Part shown: piece by piece, positions 16,942 through 25,265 of the stretch
How positions within the stretch are numbered: the stretch's first letter is position 1
How the letters are laid out: every line of letters begins with the position of its first letter
Assembly: GCA_036392375.1 (NCBI GenBank)
Contig: DASVYC010000120.1
Location: forward strand, 17,170 to 81,169
Direction: 5' to 3'
Origin: JAFEBO01 sp036392375
GTDB taxonomy: Bacteria > Planctomycetota > Phycisphaerae > Phycisphaerales > UBA1924
DNA: 64,000 bases
Position numbers and translations under genes: made by a program
Notes under the pieces: model-generated
Databases searched by the model: none
Seen by the model: only the letters and a program-made list of their open reading frames with translations
What the model was told of the DNA's origin: nothing

Positions 16942-17037
16942 ACTCAAAGCTCATAGCAGCAAAGCTCAAATCAAGGCACGACCCCGCAGTCCCGTATGCC
17001 TCGATTTGAGCTTTGAGCTTTCTCGCTTTGAGCTCTT
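16942..17037. repeat. Inverted tandem-word repeat (AAAGCTC words)
   Basis: Left arm 16942-16976 built from AAAGCTCAAA-type words, right arm 17000-17037 carrying the complementary TTTGAGCTTTGAGC words. The arms pair over about 30 bases with a few mismatches around a 23-base loop. It lies between pyrophosphatase and flgF and could act as terminator for the former. Confidence 0.75.
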
Positions 17038-17602
17038 ACTTCGACAAGCCCTTCATGCTCCCCGTCCGCCGCGCGTTGTAGTACCGCGTCAGCGAATCCT
17101 CGATGATCGCGTGGGCGGCCTCCGCGGGCATGACCTCGTCCACCGCCACGTCCTTGCCCTCGAGCATCTTGTAATCCTCGAAGAAGCGTTTGAGCATCTT
17201 GAAGATGTGCTTGGGGAAGTCGCTCGCCTTCTGGAACTCCGAGTAGATCGGGTCCTGGGCCATCACCGCGATGATCTTGTGGTCCGGGTCGCCCTGGTCG
17301 ATCATCGACATCAGCCCGACCGCCCGGGCCTCGCAGATCGTCATCGCCGGGATGTCCTCGGTGCAGTACACCAAGACGTCGAGCGGGTCGTCGTCCTCGG
17401 CCAGGGTCTGGGGGATGAAGCCGTAGTTCGCGGGGTAGTACACCGCGCTGCTCAGCACGCGATCGACCTTCAAAAGGCCGGAACCCTTGTCGATCTCGAA
17501 CTTCAGATTGGACCCGCGCGGGATCTCGATCACCGCCCGGAAATCGCCCGGCAATTGCTTTCCCTCGATGCCCGGCGTCACGTCGTGCCACGGATGGATC
17601 AT
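17036..17602 (-). CDS. ppa: Soluble inorganic pyrophosphatase (family I)
   Basis: 188 residues from the ATG at 17602. Hydrolyses PPi to drive biosynthesis. Family I signature: the Mg-binding EDDDPLDVLVYC, plus VIEIPRGSNLKFEIDKGSG and VYYPANYGFIPQTL. Slightly longer than the 175-residue E. coli enzyme. It is divergent from the iron-regulated gene pair starting at 17756. Confidence 0.97.
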   Translation of the reverse strand: MIHPWHDVTPGIEGKQLPGDFRAVIEIPRGSNLKFEIDKGSGLLKVDRVLSSAVYYPANYGFIPQTLAEDDDPLDVLVYCTEDIPAMTICEARAVGLMSMIDQGDPDHKIIAVMAQDPIYSEFQKASDFPKHIFKMLKRFFEDYKMLEGKDVAVDEVMPAEAAHAIIEDSLTRYYNARRTGSMKGLSK

Positions 17603-17718
17603 GGGCGAGCGTAGCAATCGGGAGCCTTCACCGCCCACCTCCGTGCCGCACGCCCGGCCGTCGAAGCGCGATTCTGTGAACCGGGCTTGACGACGCCCGG
17701 TGCCGGGTCGTATTCTTG

Positions 17719-17735
17719 TTGAGACTGAATCTCAA
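17719..17735. promoter_or_regulatory. Fur-box-like palindrome
   Basis: TTGAGACTGAATCTCAA: perfect 6-bp arms TTGAGA/TCTCAA with a 5-bp centre. It resembles the TGAGAAT-ATTCTCA form of Fur sites and stands 21 bases before the first ATG of a unit ending in heme oxygenase, a classic iron-starvation gene. It also lies between two divergent genes, but pyrophosphatase is an unlikely iron target. Confidence 0.6.
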
Positions 17736-17755
17736 TACTATTCCCGAGGTCCACA

Positions 17756-18148
17756 ATGGCCTTCGCGCCCTTTCACGACGACCCCCCGCCCGCCACGCCG
17801 CACGCGGCCACACCCGCGTCGCGTTGCCCCGTGCATGGCTGGTTGCCCGCGAGCTTCGCCACCATGCGTCCTTCCGCGCTCGTGAAGCGGTTCGGCCTCG
17901 TGGGGGCCGGACTCTTCACGCTTGCCGGCCTCAAGTGCGTTCTGCTCTACGTGGTCGCCCCCGCCGCGGTCGCGGCGTTCGCGCTGGCGCCCGCCTCGTC
18001 GGAGTCCATCGATGTCCAGCAAATGCCCCTTCGCTGCCCTGTTACCGGCCACGATGCGTCCGCCCTCTTTGCACCCCAAGATCAACCAGCCCCCGCGCCC
18101 GCCGCTGACGCAGGAGCTCAAGGACAAAACCCGCCAGCAGCACGATGA
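17756..18148 (+). CDS. Small putative membrane protein upstream of heme oxygenase
   Basis: 130 residues, start ATG 21 bases after the Fur-like palindrome. Pro/Ala-rich N-terminus with a CPVH motif, one strong membrane segment (about residues 45-80, FGLVGAGLFTLAGLKCVLLY), and a Pro/Ala-rich tail with RCPVTGHDAS. Two Cys-Pro pairs could be heme-binding, but this is speculation. I do not recognise a family. Its last 137 bases overlap the heme oxygenase gene in another frame, so either this protein ends as drawn or the heme oxygenase starts later. Confidence 0.5.
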   Translation: MAFAPFHDDPPPATPHAATPASRCPVHGWLPASFATMRPSALVKRFGLVGAGLFTLAGLKCVLLYVVAPAAVAAFALAPASSESIDVQQMPLRCPVTGHDASALFAPQDQPAPAPAADAGAQGQNPPAAR

Positions 18149-18767
18149 CGCCGAGCACCACGACCTGCACGCGGTGATGTTCGGGTCGCGGGGCGTGGAG
18201 GCGGCCCGGGCCGCGTACGTCGGCACGCTCCAGCAGCACCTGCACATCCAGATCGCGTTCGAGCGCGAGCTGCGTCGTCTCGCGGCTGCGTCGCCGCTGT
18301 TCGCGAGCGTGGTGCGACCGGAGCACTACCACCTCGCCGCGTTGCGGGACGACCTGCGCGCGTTTGATTCCGACGAGGTCGATGCGACGCCCGGCACGCG
18401 TCGCTTCGTCGAGTTCATCGAGCACGCCGCCCGCGACGGTGGGCTCGCGCTGCTCGGGATCTTCTACGTCTTCGAGGGCTCCACCAACGGCGGCACCATC
18501 ATCGCGATGCGTGTCCGCGAACTCCTCGGCCTCCCACACGGCGTCGGCACCGCGTTCATCAACCCGCACGGCAACCAGGTGCGCCCGATCTGGATGCAAT
18601 GGAAGGCGAGTGTTGACGCCCTACCGCTTGATGACGCGCAGCGTGACGCCGCGATCGCCGGAGCTCAGGAAGCCTTCCGGCTTTCGGGCGCGGTGCTGAG
18701 CGATGTGGCGCAGTCGCTCCGGGGGCAGGGCCTCCCACGCCTCGGCGTGTCCGTGCAAAGCGGCTGA
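18012..18767 (+). CDS. Biliverdin-producing heme oxygenase (HO-1/BphO type)
   Basis: Degrades heme to biliverdin, CO and iron. From MSSKCPFAALLPATM at 18012 it has 251 residues; homology begins at about residue 32 with LTQELKDKTRQQHDDAEHHD, where the His of QQHDDAE matches the proximal heme ligand. The distal helix is GIFYVFEGSTNGGTIIA, close to the YVLEGSxxGG motif of BphO-type enzymes. The N-terminal KCPF could be a heme-regulatory Cys-Pro motif. A later ATG at 18054 is the alternative start. The Fur-like site upstream suggests an iron-acquisition role; no bacteriophytochrome gene is nearby, so chromophore supply is less likely. Confidence 0.87.
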   Translation: MSSKCPFAALLPATMRPPSLHPKINQPPRPPLTQELKDKTRQQHDDAEHHDLHAVMFGSRGVEAARAAYVGTLQQHLHIQIAFERELRRLAAASPLFASVVRPEHYHLAALRDDLRAFDSDEVDATPGTRRFVEFIEHAARDGGLALLGIFYVFEGSTNGGTIIAMRVRELLGLPHGVGTAFINPHGNQVRPIWMQWKASVDALPLDDAQRDAAIAGAQEAFRLSGAVLSDVAQSLRGQGLPRLGVSVQSG

Positions 18768-18813
18768 AGTGGGGGAGTCAATTTGGTCCGGGAGCTTCGA
18801 TCCAAGTCACGCG

Positions 18814-18837
18814 GCGGGACCTGGAAGGCCCCGCCCC
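18814..18837. terminator. GC-rich hairpin between convergent genes
   Basis: Arms GCGGGACC/GGCCCCGC around TGGAA between heme oxygenase and pilT. Twenty bases from 18821 (CTGGAAGGCCCCGCCCCCGA) are identical to the glutamate dehydrogenase terminator at 51552. No T-run follows on either strand, so termination is only suggested. Confidence 0.45.
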
Positions 18838-18855
18838 CGACGGCCATCGGGCCGC

Positions 18856-19998
18856 TCAGGCACCCGGCTTCTTGAGGCGCGACACCAGCGTCGAGGCCTT
18901 GACTTCCACGCCCTTGAGGATCGAATCCAACGCCTCGCGACTCGGCGCGTGATCCATGCCCATGGCGCGGCTGATCGCTTCCTTCTTCACCAAGCTCGCC
19001 AGCGACAACAGGAACGAGTGCATCCCCTCGCCCGGGTCCGAGCCGGTGTTGCTGTTGATGAGCGCGGGCAGATCGTCGTCCGCGCCCTCGCGGATCTTCT
19101 CCTTCACCAGCGGCGTGCCCAGCAGCACCTCGGTCGCGGGCACGACCTTGGCGTCAAAGCCCTCCAGCGCCGGCAACAGCTTCTGCGCGCAGATCGCGCG
19201 GAGCGTGTTGGCGATCGCGCTGCGGATGAAGCTGTGGTCCTCGCGCGGGAAGAACTCGAGCATGCGGCTGAAGGCCTGCATGGTGTCGGCGGTGTGCATC
19301 GAGCCGAAGACCAGGTGACCGGTCTCCGCCGCCTGGATCGCCGCGAGCACCGTGGCCTGATCGCGGATCTCGCCGATCATCACAACATCGGGGTCCTCGC
19401 GCACCACGTACCGCAGCGCGGTCGGATAGTCGGCCACATCAATCCCGATCTCGCGCTGGCTGACAATCGACTTCTTGGGAACAAAGCGGTACTCGACCGG
19501 GTCTTCGACAGTGATGATGTTGTCGCTGCGGGTCGCGTTGATCTGCTCCACCATCGCCGCCAGCGTACTCGATTTGCCCGAGCCGGTCACACCGACCACC
19601 AGCACGAGACCCTCGGTGTTCTCCGACACCAGCTTGGAGTAGATCGGTGGCAGGTGCAGCTGCTCGTAGGTCGGAATCTCCGCTTTGACGCGACGGACGG
19701 CGGCGTGGGTGTGCCCGCCGCTGCGGAACATGTTGATGCGGAAGCGGTCGCCGTCGGGCAGGTGCGTGGAGAAGTCGAGGTTCCCGCCGTTCTCGAAGCG
19801 CTGCTTCTGCACCTCCGAGAGCACGGGGTCGAGCAGGTGGTCCGCCTCTTCTTCGGTGATCGGCGGCGAATCCACGGCACGCAGCAGCCCGCCGATGCGG
19901 TACGTCGGGGGCACCCCGACCTTGATGTGCAGGTCCGAAGCGTCGAGCTTCTTCATAGCGCTGAGCAGCCGCTGGATGGTGAGGCTTCCGGTGATCAT
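18856..19998 (-). CDS. pilT: Type IV pilus retraction ATPase PilT
   Basis: 380 residues from MITGSLTIQRLLSAMKKLDA at 19998, preceded by a GGGAGG site; an upstream ATG adds only seven residues. Hexameric ATPase that depolymerises type IV pili for twitching. Walker A GVTGSGKSSTLAAM, Asp box DIITVEDPVEY-like segment (NIITVEDPVEY), Walker B VVMIGEIRD and His box HLVFGSMHT are all present. The C-terminal 40 residues after AISRAMGMDHAPSREAL are longer than usual. No other pilus genes are in the window. Confidence 0.95.
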   Translation of the reverse strand: MITGSLTIQRLLSAMKKLDASDLHIKVGVPPTYRIGGLLRAVDSPPITEEEADHLLDPVLSEVQKQRFENGGNLDFSTHLPDGDRFRINMFRSGGHTHAAVRRVKAEIPTYEQLHLPPIYSKLVSENTEGLVLVVGVTGSGKSSTLAAMVEQINATRSDNIITVEDPVEYRFVPKKSIVSQREIGIDVADYPTALRYVVREDPDVVMIGEIRDQATVLAAIQAAETGHLVFGSMHTADTMQAFSRMLEFFPREDHSFIRSAIANTLRAICAQKLLPALEGFDAKVVPATEVLLGTPLVKEKIREGADDDLPALINSNTGSDPGEGMHSFLLSLASLVKKEAISRAMGMDHAPSREALDSILKGVEVKASTLVSRLKKPGA

Positions 19999-20110
19999 GC
20001 AAACCTCCCGAAGTTGCAATCAGCGTATTCACGTGGTCAGATGGATGGCCCGCGACGTGCGCCGGGGCTGGCGGAGCGGCGTCCGCGGCCCGCCTTTGGC
20101 GCGCCTTGAA

Positions 20111-21433
20111 TCATGCTTGCGTCCACAGGGCCGCGATGTGATTCACGTTCGTGCCGGTGGGACCGGGGCGCAGGTGCTCGGCGGCGTCCGGCGAGGCGGC
20201 GCTCAAACTCATAAAGAAGCTGTGGCTGTCGTGCTCGCGGAGCGCACGCTCGGCGTCGATACCGTGAGCGCGCGCGAGGCGGATGGTGCCGGAGTGCACG
20301 ATCGCGCCCGCGGCGTCGGTCGGACCGTCGATGCCGTCGGTGGAGTAGCACAGGCACGCGAACGGACGGTTGAATCGCTGTGCCTCGAGCAGCAAGGCCA
20401 CGCGCACCGCGAGTTCCTGGCTGGGGCCTCCGCGGCCCCGGGAGGCGCCGACGTTGACGGTCCATTCTCCGCCCAGGACGACTGTGCGATTGGGCGCGAC
20501 ATCGCGGACGAGCATCTCGGCGACGGCGTCGACCGGGGCCTCGATCGAGTGTTCCTCGCGGAGCGCAACGACAGGTTCGTGCGCGCCCACGGCGTGCACA
20601 ACGTCGTGGTTGTGCGCGATGATCGACGTGTGGACGCGATCGAAGATGGGTGAGCCGGGTTTGGGGGTTTCGGGGATCTCGCCCGAGACGCCGCAGGTGA
20701 GATGATCGGCGATGGCGGCGGAGACGCGGCGGGCGTTGCGGCGGTCGAGTGCGGCGAGGGCATCGGCGAAGGTGGTGGGGTCGGGAGCGAACGGGCCGGA
20801 GGCGATGACGTCGAGATGGTCGCCGATCACGTCGGAGATGGTGAGGCAATCGACGGGCGCGGAGCAGAGCTCGGCGAGCCTGCCGCCCTTCAGGGTTTCG
20901 ACATGCTTGCGCACGGCGTTGAGCTCGGCGATGGTGGCACCGGAGCGGAGCAAGGCGTTGGTCACCGCGCGGAGCTCGTCGAGTGAGATGCTTGGGGGCG
21001 GCGAGGCGAGATGGGCCGAGCCGCCGCCGGAGATGAGGGCGAGCAGGCGAGCGTCGGGCGGCACGGCGGAGACGAAGTCGCGGGCCTTGGCGGCGAATTC
21101 GAGGTTGCGCTGCGTCGCGAGGGGATGATCGCAGGGCAGCGCGGAGATGTGGTGGCGTGTGAGCTGGTCGCGTGCGTCGGTGTGGAGCGTGGCGAGGCGC
21201 TCGGGTGCGGCGGCGACGAGGCCGCGGTCGATGCGGTGGCCGATGTGATCGAGTGCGGCGAGCGTCATCTCAAGCGAGGCTTTACCGATGGCAAAGAGAT
21301 GAAGGCGGTCGTGGCCCCGGCTGATGGGGGCGCGTTCGAGCGCGGCGCGGACGGCACGGCGCGGGTCTGTGGCCGCCTGGATCGCGGCGAGCGCGGCGTG
21401 TGCGTGGGCGATGAGATCGACGGGGCGCGGCAC
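20111..21433 (-). CDS. Glycerate 2-kinase (GckA/MOFRL family)
   Basis: 440 residues if begun at the GTG at 21433 (VPRPVDLIAHAHAALAAI), where homology starts; the in-frame extension up to 21625 would overlap the thioredoxin gene and a hairpin. Phosphorylates D-glycerate to 2-phosphoglycerate. Signature: the nucleotide loop LALISGGGSAHLASPPPSIS, INAVRKHxSxxKGG-like segment LNAVRKHVETLKGGRLAE, and the MOFRL domain with STDGIDGPTDAAGAI. Its in vivo pathway (serine, glyoxylate or sugar-acid breakdown) cannot be told from neighbours. Confidence 0.92.
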   Translation of the reverse strand: MPRPVDLIAHAHAALAAIQAATDPRRAVRAALERAPISRGHDRLHLFAIGKASLEMTLAALDHIGHRIDRGLVAAAPERLATLHTDARDQLTRHHISALPCDHPLATQRNLEFAAKARDFVSAVPPDARLLALISGGGSAHLASPPPSISLDELRAVTNALLRSGATIAELNAVRKHVETLKGGRLAELCSAPVDCLTISDVIGDHLDVIASGPFAPDPTTFADALAALDRRNARRVSAAIADHLTCGVSGEIPETPKPGSPIFDRVHTSIIAHNHDVVHAVGAHEPVVALREEHSIEAPVDAVAEMLVRDVAPNRTVVLGGEWTVNVGASRGRGGPSQELAVRVALLLEAQRFNRPFACLCYSTDGIDGPTDAAGAIVHSGTIRLARAHGIDAERALREHDSHSFFMSLSAASPDAAEHLRPGPTGTNVNHIAALWTQA

Positions 21434-21472
21434 GCGGGCAGCGTATCGCGGGTGGCGACGGCTATGCGTTCG

Positions 21473-21504
21473 CACCGCTTGAGCTACGGGCAGCTCAAGC
21501 GGTG
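21473..21504. repeat. Perfect 13-bp hairpin between glycerate kinase and thioredoxin genes
   Basis: Arms CACCGCTTGAGCT/AGCTCAAGCGGTG with a 6-base loop, followed by GTGCCACC, the word that also borders the elements at 11177 and 15955. No T-run on either strand. May be REP-like or an mRNA processing/attenuation site in a minus-strand transcript. Confidence 0.7.
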
Positions 21505-21527
21505 CCACCCCATCCGAGGGAGCGAGA

Positions 21528-22079
21528 TCAGCGTGGGTTGGTCGGTTGGGCCGGGGGAGTGTTCTCGGCGGCCTGGACGTTTTTCTCGATGTTCTTGAGG
21601 AACTCGTCGCTGGCGCGTTCGACAAAGGGTGTTGGGCTGCGGGCGAGGTCGTGGGCGGCGGTGAGCCACTGCGCGTACGCGTCGTGGGGAATCAGGCCTT
21701 CCATGCGAGCGACTTGCTTCCCGTCCTTGAGGATGACGGTGCTGGGGACGCTGAACGCGGCGAGGCGCTCGGCGGCGGCGGTGTCCTTATCGATGTCAAC
21801 GTACACGGGGAGGAAGTCCCGGGAGATCTGGGCCACCAGGGAGGGTTCCACGAGCAGCGTTCGCTTCATCTGCTGACAAGGCGGACACCAGTCGGCGGTC
21901 GCGAACGCGAGCACGATCTTGTCGGACTTGGCGGCTTCGGTGATGGCGGCTTCGAGCGAGGTGCGGCCTTGGAAGACCTCGGGCGTGGGCGCGACGCCGC
22001 CGCCGGCGAGGCGCTGGATCAGGAGGATGGAAACGATGATCGCGGAGGCGACGCCGAGGATGTTGAGGAGGCGGTTCAT
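21528..22079 (-). CDS. Membrane-anchored thioredoxin-fold protein
   Basis: 183 residues from MNRLLNILGVASAIIVSILL (a start four codons earlier is equally possible). One N-terminal membrane anchor, then a thioredoxin domain with the redox motif ATADWCPPCQQMKRTL and the cis-Pro loop FSVPSTVILKDGK. The C-terminal 45 residues are charged and non-conserved. Faces the periplasm by topology, so a disulfide reductase or electron donor role is likely; the partner is unknown. It lies 48 bases after hscB on the same strand. Confidence 0.88.
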   Translation of the reverse strand: MNRLLNILGVASAIIVSILLIQRLAGGGVAPTPEVFQGRTSLEAAITEAAKSDKIVLAFATADWCPPCQQMKRTLLVEPSLVAQISRDFLPVYVDIDKDTAAAERLAAFSVPSTVILKDGKQVARMEGLIPHDAYAQWLTAAHDLARSPTPFVERASDEFLKNIEKNVQAAENTPPAQPTNPR

Positions 22080-22126
22080 TGGGGAAGGCATCGAGGCATC
22101 AATGGGGGGCGCAATGGGGAGGATTG

Positions 22127-22612
22127 TCAAAGGTCGAGGGGGCTGGTGTTCGGATCGGTTTGCTCGAGCATCCGTTCGATGTACCGCCACGCGTTGAGGG
22201 TGGTTCGGAGGTTCTTGGTTTCTCCCGCGGCGAAGGCGGCAGCGACGGTCTGGATGTAGTTCTGGCGCTCGGTGGTCGCCCAGGCTTTCAGGCGTTCGAG
22301 TTCCGCGATGTCTTTGGATGCCAGGGCGGCGTCGAGGGCTTCGCGGGTTTCCATGATCTCCATGAGGAACCCCGGGGGGAGCGACTTGTCGGCGTCCTTG
22401 GCCGGGCCGCCGAGGAGGAGCAGGAGCGCGTCGGCTCGGGATTCGGGGTTGAGCAGGGTGTCGCGGGCCTGGGTGAGGGTGGCGCCGATGTCTTGATCGC
22501 CGCCGGCGTCGGGGTGGGCCGACTGGACCTTGGTGAGGAACGCGCGGCGGATGGCGGCGTCGGCGAGGTCGAAGCGGCGGGGGAGGCTCAGGATGGCGAA
22601 GGGGTCGAGCAT
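22127..22612 (-). CDS. hscB: HscB-like J-domain co-chaperone
   Basis: 161 residues. N-terminal J domain begins DPFAILSLPRRFDLADAAIR, with HPD at residues 33-35; the C-terminal three-helix domain has LPPGFLMEIMETREALDAA, the IscU-binding region of HscB. In other bacteria HscB presents IscU to the Hsp70 HscA for Fe-S cluster transfer. No isc genes are in the window, so this is an isolated copy; the fold assignment is strong and the pathway role inferred. Confidence 0.88.
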   Translation of the reverse strand: MLDPFAILSLPRRFDLADAAIRRAFLTKVQSAHPDAGGDQDIGATLTQARDTLLNPESRADALLLLLGGPAKDADKSLPPGFLMEIMETREALDAALASKDIAELERLKAWATTERQNYIQTVAAAFAAGETKNLRTTLNAWRYIERMLEQTDPNTSPLDL

Positions 22613-22651
22613 GAGCGCGGTGGGGCGGGCGGGTCTCTACAGTGGATCCTG

Positions 22652-23347
22652 ATGCTGAAGCACCTGGGCATTATTGGTGTCAGCCCCGAGGGAGCGGCGA
22701 TCTTCTATCGCCAGATCTCGCGGGCGTGCTCCCACCTGTTGCCGCCCAATGAGCAGCCGGCGATCTCGGTGCACAACGAGCCGATGAACCAGTACATCGA
22801 CGCGATCCGCAAGGACGACTGGCACACGGTGGGGTCGCTCTTGCGGCGCTCGGCGGAGATGCTGGCGCGGTGCGGGGCGCGGGTGTGCATGACGCCCGAC
22901 AACATCGTGCAGCACGGGTTGCATCTGGCGCAGGCGAACTCGCCGATCCCGTGGCTGACGATGACGGACCTGGTCGCCAAGGCGATCGAGTCGGACGGAC
23001 GCAAGACGGTGGGCATCATCGGCACGAAGCTGGTGACGATGTCCTCGACGTACCAGACGCACCTGGGGTTGAAGGGGATCCAGGTGCTTGCGCCGGACAC
23101 GAGCGAGGCGGAGCTGCTGGATGAGATCATCTTTGGTGAGCTGATTTATGGCAATGCGCGGCCGGAGAGCCGTGCGGCGATCTATGGGGTGATGAACAAG
23201 CTCTGCCAGCGCGGCTGCGACGGCGTGATCGTCGCCTGCAGCGAGGTGCCGCTGGTGGTGAGCCAGGAGAGCGCTCCCACAAAGCTCTACGACGCGGCGG
23301 ACCTCTTGGCGGAGGGGGCGGTGCGGTACGCGGCGGGGCACTCGTGA
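22652..23347 (+). CDS. Aspartate/glutamate racemase family protein
   Basis: 231 residues. Begins MLKHLGIIGVSPEGAAIFYR, the family N-terminus, followed by the GRKTVGIIGTKLVTMSSTYQ segment. The second catalytic Cys is in GCDGVIVACSEVPLVV. The first canonical CNT motif appears as MTPDN (in ARVCMTPDNIVQHG), with Cys shifted two residues before it, so it may be a one-base racemase like some L-Asp/Glu-specific enzymes or a different activity. Divergent from hscB, 39 bases apart. Confidence 0.88.
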   Translation: MLKHLGIIGVSPEGAAIFYRQISRACSHLLPPNEQPAISVHNEPMNQYIDAIRKDDWHTVGSLLRRSAEMLARCGARVCMTPDNIVQHGLHLAQANSPIPWLTMTDLVAKAIESDGRKTVGIIGTKLVTMSSTYQTHLGLKGIQVLAPDTSEAELLDEIIFGELIYGNARPESRAAIYGVMNKLCQRGCDGVIVACSEVPLVVSQESAPTKLYDAADLLAEGAVRYAAGHS

Positions 23348-23385
23348 AGACTCGTGCGGCTGAAGCGGCGTACTGTTGAGCGAGC

Positions 23386-23470
23386 GCCGGAGTGGCGGAA
23401 CTGGCAGACGCAGCGGATTCAAAATCCGCCGCCCCTTAAAGGCTTGGGGGTTCGACTCCCCCCTCCGGCA
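23386..23470 (+). tRNA. tRNA-Leu (anticodon CAA)
   Basis: 85 nt with all class II parts: acceptor GCCGGAG/CTCCGGC with discriminator A, the D-loop GGCGGAACTGGCAGACG typical of tRNA-Leu, anticodon stem GCGGA/TCCGC around TTCAAAA, a long variable arm, and T-loop GGTTCGACTCC. Decodes UUG. The 3' CCA is not encoded. Confidence 0.97.
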
Positions 23471-23623
23471 TTGCTGTTGTGGCGTCGGGCATGTGGCTCT
23501 GGTACTGGGTCGTGACGAACCATGAGCGCATCGCGAGATGCACGCGTGTGCATGAAGACACGTGCGTGTTCTCCGAGGCTTGCTCGCAGAGCCTTGTCCA
23601 ACGCGGTGTCGGTGGGGAACTCC

Positions 23624-23696
23624 GTGATTCTGGGGTGCGTGATTCTGGGGTGCGTGATTCCGGGTGCGTGATTCCGAAAGCGTGATTTCGGGTTCC
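23624..23696. repeat. Tandem repeat of 14-15 bp (GTGATTCTGGGGTGC)
   Basis: Five head-to-tail copies in the 286-base gap between tRNA-Leu and the MFS gene: two identical 15-mers (23624, 23639), then diverging 14-15-mers beginning GTGATTCC or GTGATTTC. The rest of 23471-23756 has no gene. The tract ends about 60 bases before the MFS start and may be part of its promoter region. Confidence 0.85.
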
Positions 23697-23756
23697 GTTG
23701 TTTTCCCGATGTGGTAGACTGCGTCGCCAAGATGGTCGGCGTCACGCGGGAGTGTC

Positions 23757-25169
23757 ATGGATTCGAAGCGGTCGGAAACGTCGGAAGGCAAGCCCGCCCC
23801 AGCACGCGTCACCCATGTGCCGCCGGCGCACTACACGCGGCGCGGCCTGATCGGTGTTTTCTTCTGGCTGCTCTTGGGTGATTTCTGTCTGCACCTGATG
23901 GATATGGGCGTGGTGCCGACGCTGGTGCCGCTGCAGTTTGAGGCACTGGGGGCGAGCAAGACCACGTACAACTTCGTCAACGGCACGCTGGTGAACATCT
24001 TGTACGTGGTGCTGGTGCCGATCGTGTCGACATGGTCGGATCGCACGCGGACACGGATGGGAAGGCGCCGTCCGTTCTTGCTCGCGACGGCGCCGATGAT
24101 CGCGGTGACGCTGGTGCTGCTGGGGTTCTCGTCGCACATCGGGCGACTGCTGCACTCGCTGGCGCCGGGGTTGTTTGGCGAGGGCTCGGTGGTTGCGGTG
24201 ACGCTGGGGGTGACGATCACGCTGTTTGTGGTGTTCAAGCTGCTCGATCTGTTCCCGCAGTCGATCTACTACTACCTGTGGCCGGACGTGATTCCGCCGG
24301 AGTGGCTGGGGACATTCGGGGCGTTGTTCCGGGTCTTCTACGCGGGCGGGTCGCTGGCGTTCAACTGGTTCCTGATCGGGTATGCCAAGTCGCACCCGGA
24401 GTACATCTACACACTGTCGGCGGGGTTGTACCTGGTGGCGTTCGTGCTGCTGTGCTGGCGTGTGAAAGAGCCGGAGTATCCGCCGCCGGAGCCGGCGGCG
24501 TCGGAGAACGCGTCGGCGACGGAGCGGGTGACGGCGCAGATCCGGTCGTACTTCCGCGATTGTTTCTCGTCGGCGTTCTACTGGAAGTACTTCCTGGCGA
24601 TGGCGCTGTTTCAGTGTGCGTACCAGCCGTTCATCGCGAACCTGATCTTTCTGGGCAAGCAGATCTATGGCGATTCGGAGGAGGGGCTGAAGAAGTACGG
24701 CTCGGTGATCGGGACCAAGGACATTTTGTGGATCGGGATCTACACGGCGCTGGTGCCGGTGATGGCGAAGCTGCATCCGCTCAAGGCGGGCGTGATCGGC
24801 TACGGGCTGATGATCGTGGCGGCGCTGACGGGGACGCTCTTTGTACGCGACGAGTTCACGTTCCGGGTCATCACGATCGCGACATTCGCGGCGGTGGGGT
24901 TGTACCTGGTGGGGACCGCGGCGCTCCCGGCGCGGATGCTGCCGCGGGAGAAGTTCGGGCAGTTTGCGTCGGCGGGGGCGATCGTGTTCCGGCTCTCGGT
25001 TGCGATCGTCTCGACGCCCGCGGGATTGTTCTTCACGCACTTCGGCACCGAGCACGTCTTCACCTGGCTCTTGATCTTCACGACCCTCGGCGGCGTGTGC
25101 ATCGTGATGCTGTATCTGGATTGGAAGAAGCGCGGCGGGGATGAGGGCTTCGTGCCGCCCATGCCTTGA
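23757..25169 (+). CDS. MFS transporter, sugar-type (GPH/SLC45-like)
   Basis: 470 residues, about 12 membrane helices. The loop between helices 2 and 3, STWSDRTRTRMGRRRPFLLA, matches glycoside/sucrose-type MFS carriers. The N-terminal 35 residues are polar. A large loop (about residues 235-265, rich in Pro/Glu) separates the two halves. Substrate is unknown; no sugar-degrading enzymes are adjacent, though the downstream endonuclease-family and phospholipid genes are in the same direction. Confidence 0.9.
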   Translation: MDSKRSETSEGKPAPARVTHVPPAHYTRRGLIGVFFWLLLGDFCLHLMDMGVVPTLVPLQFEALGASKTTYNFVNGTLVNILYVVLVPIVSTWSDRTRTRMGRRRPFLLATAPMIAVTLVLLGFSSHIGRLLHSLAPGLFGEGSVVAVTLGVTITLFVVFKLLDLFPQSIYYYLWPDVIPPEWLGTFGALFRVFYAGGSLAFNWFLIGYAKSHPEYIYTLSAGLYLVAFVLLCWRVKEPEYPPPEPAASENASATERVTAQIRSYFRDCFSSAFYWKYFLAMALFQCAYQPFIANLIFLGKQIYGDSEEGLKKYGSVIGTKDILWIGIYTALVPVMAKLHPLKAGVIGYGLMIVAALTGTLFVRDEFTFRVITIATFAAVGLYLVGTAALPARMLPREKFGQFASAGAIVFRLSVAIVSTPAGLFFTHFGTEHVFTWLLIFTTLGGVCIVMLYLDWKKRGGDEGFVPPMP

Positions 25170-25265
25170 GCGGCAATGAGCGGTGATGTGAGGGCGTGCT
25201 TAGCTCGCTGTGCCTTCGTTTCAGGCGGCGAGCGTGGTGAGACGGGGCACCTACGGTGTTCCGCG

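Noticed and set aside
20111..21625. Longer glycerate kinase start (64 extra N-terminal residues)
   Set aside because: The extension overlaps the thioredoxin gene and a hairpin and has Arg/Pro-rich shadow-like composition; the GTG at 21433 begins the conserved region.
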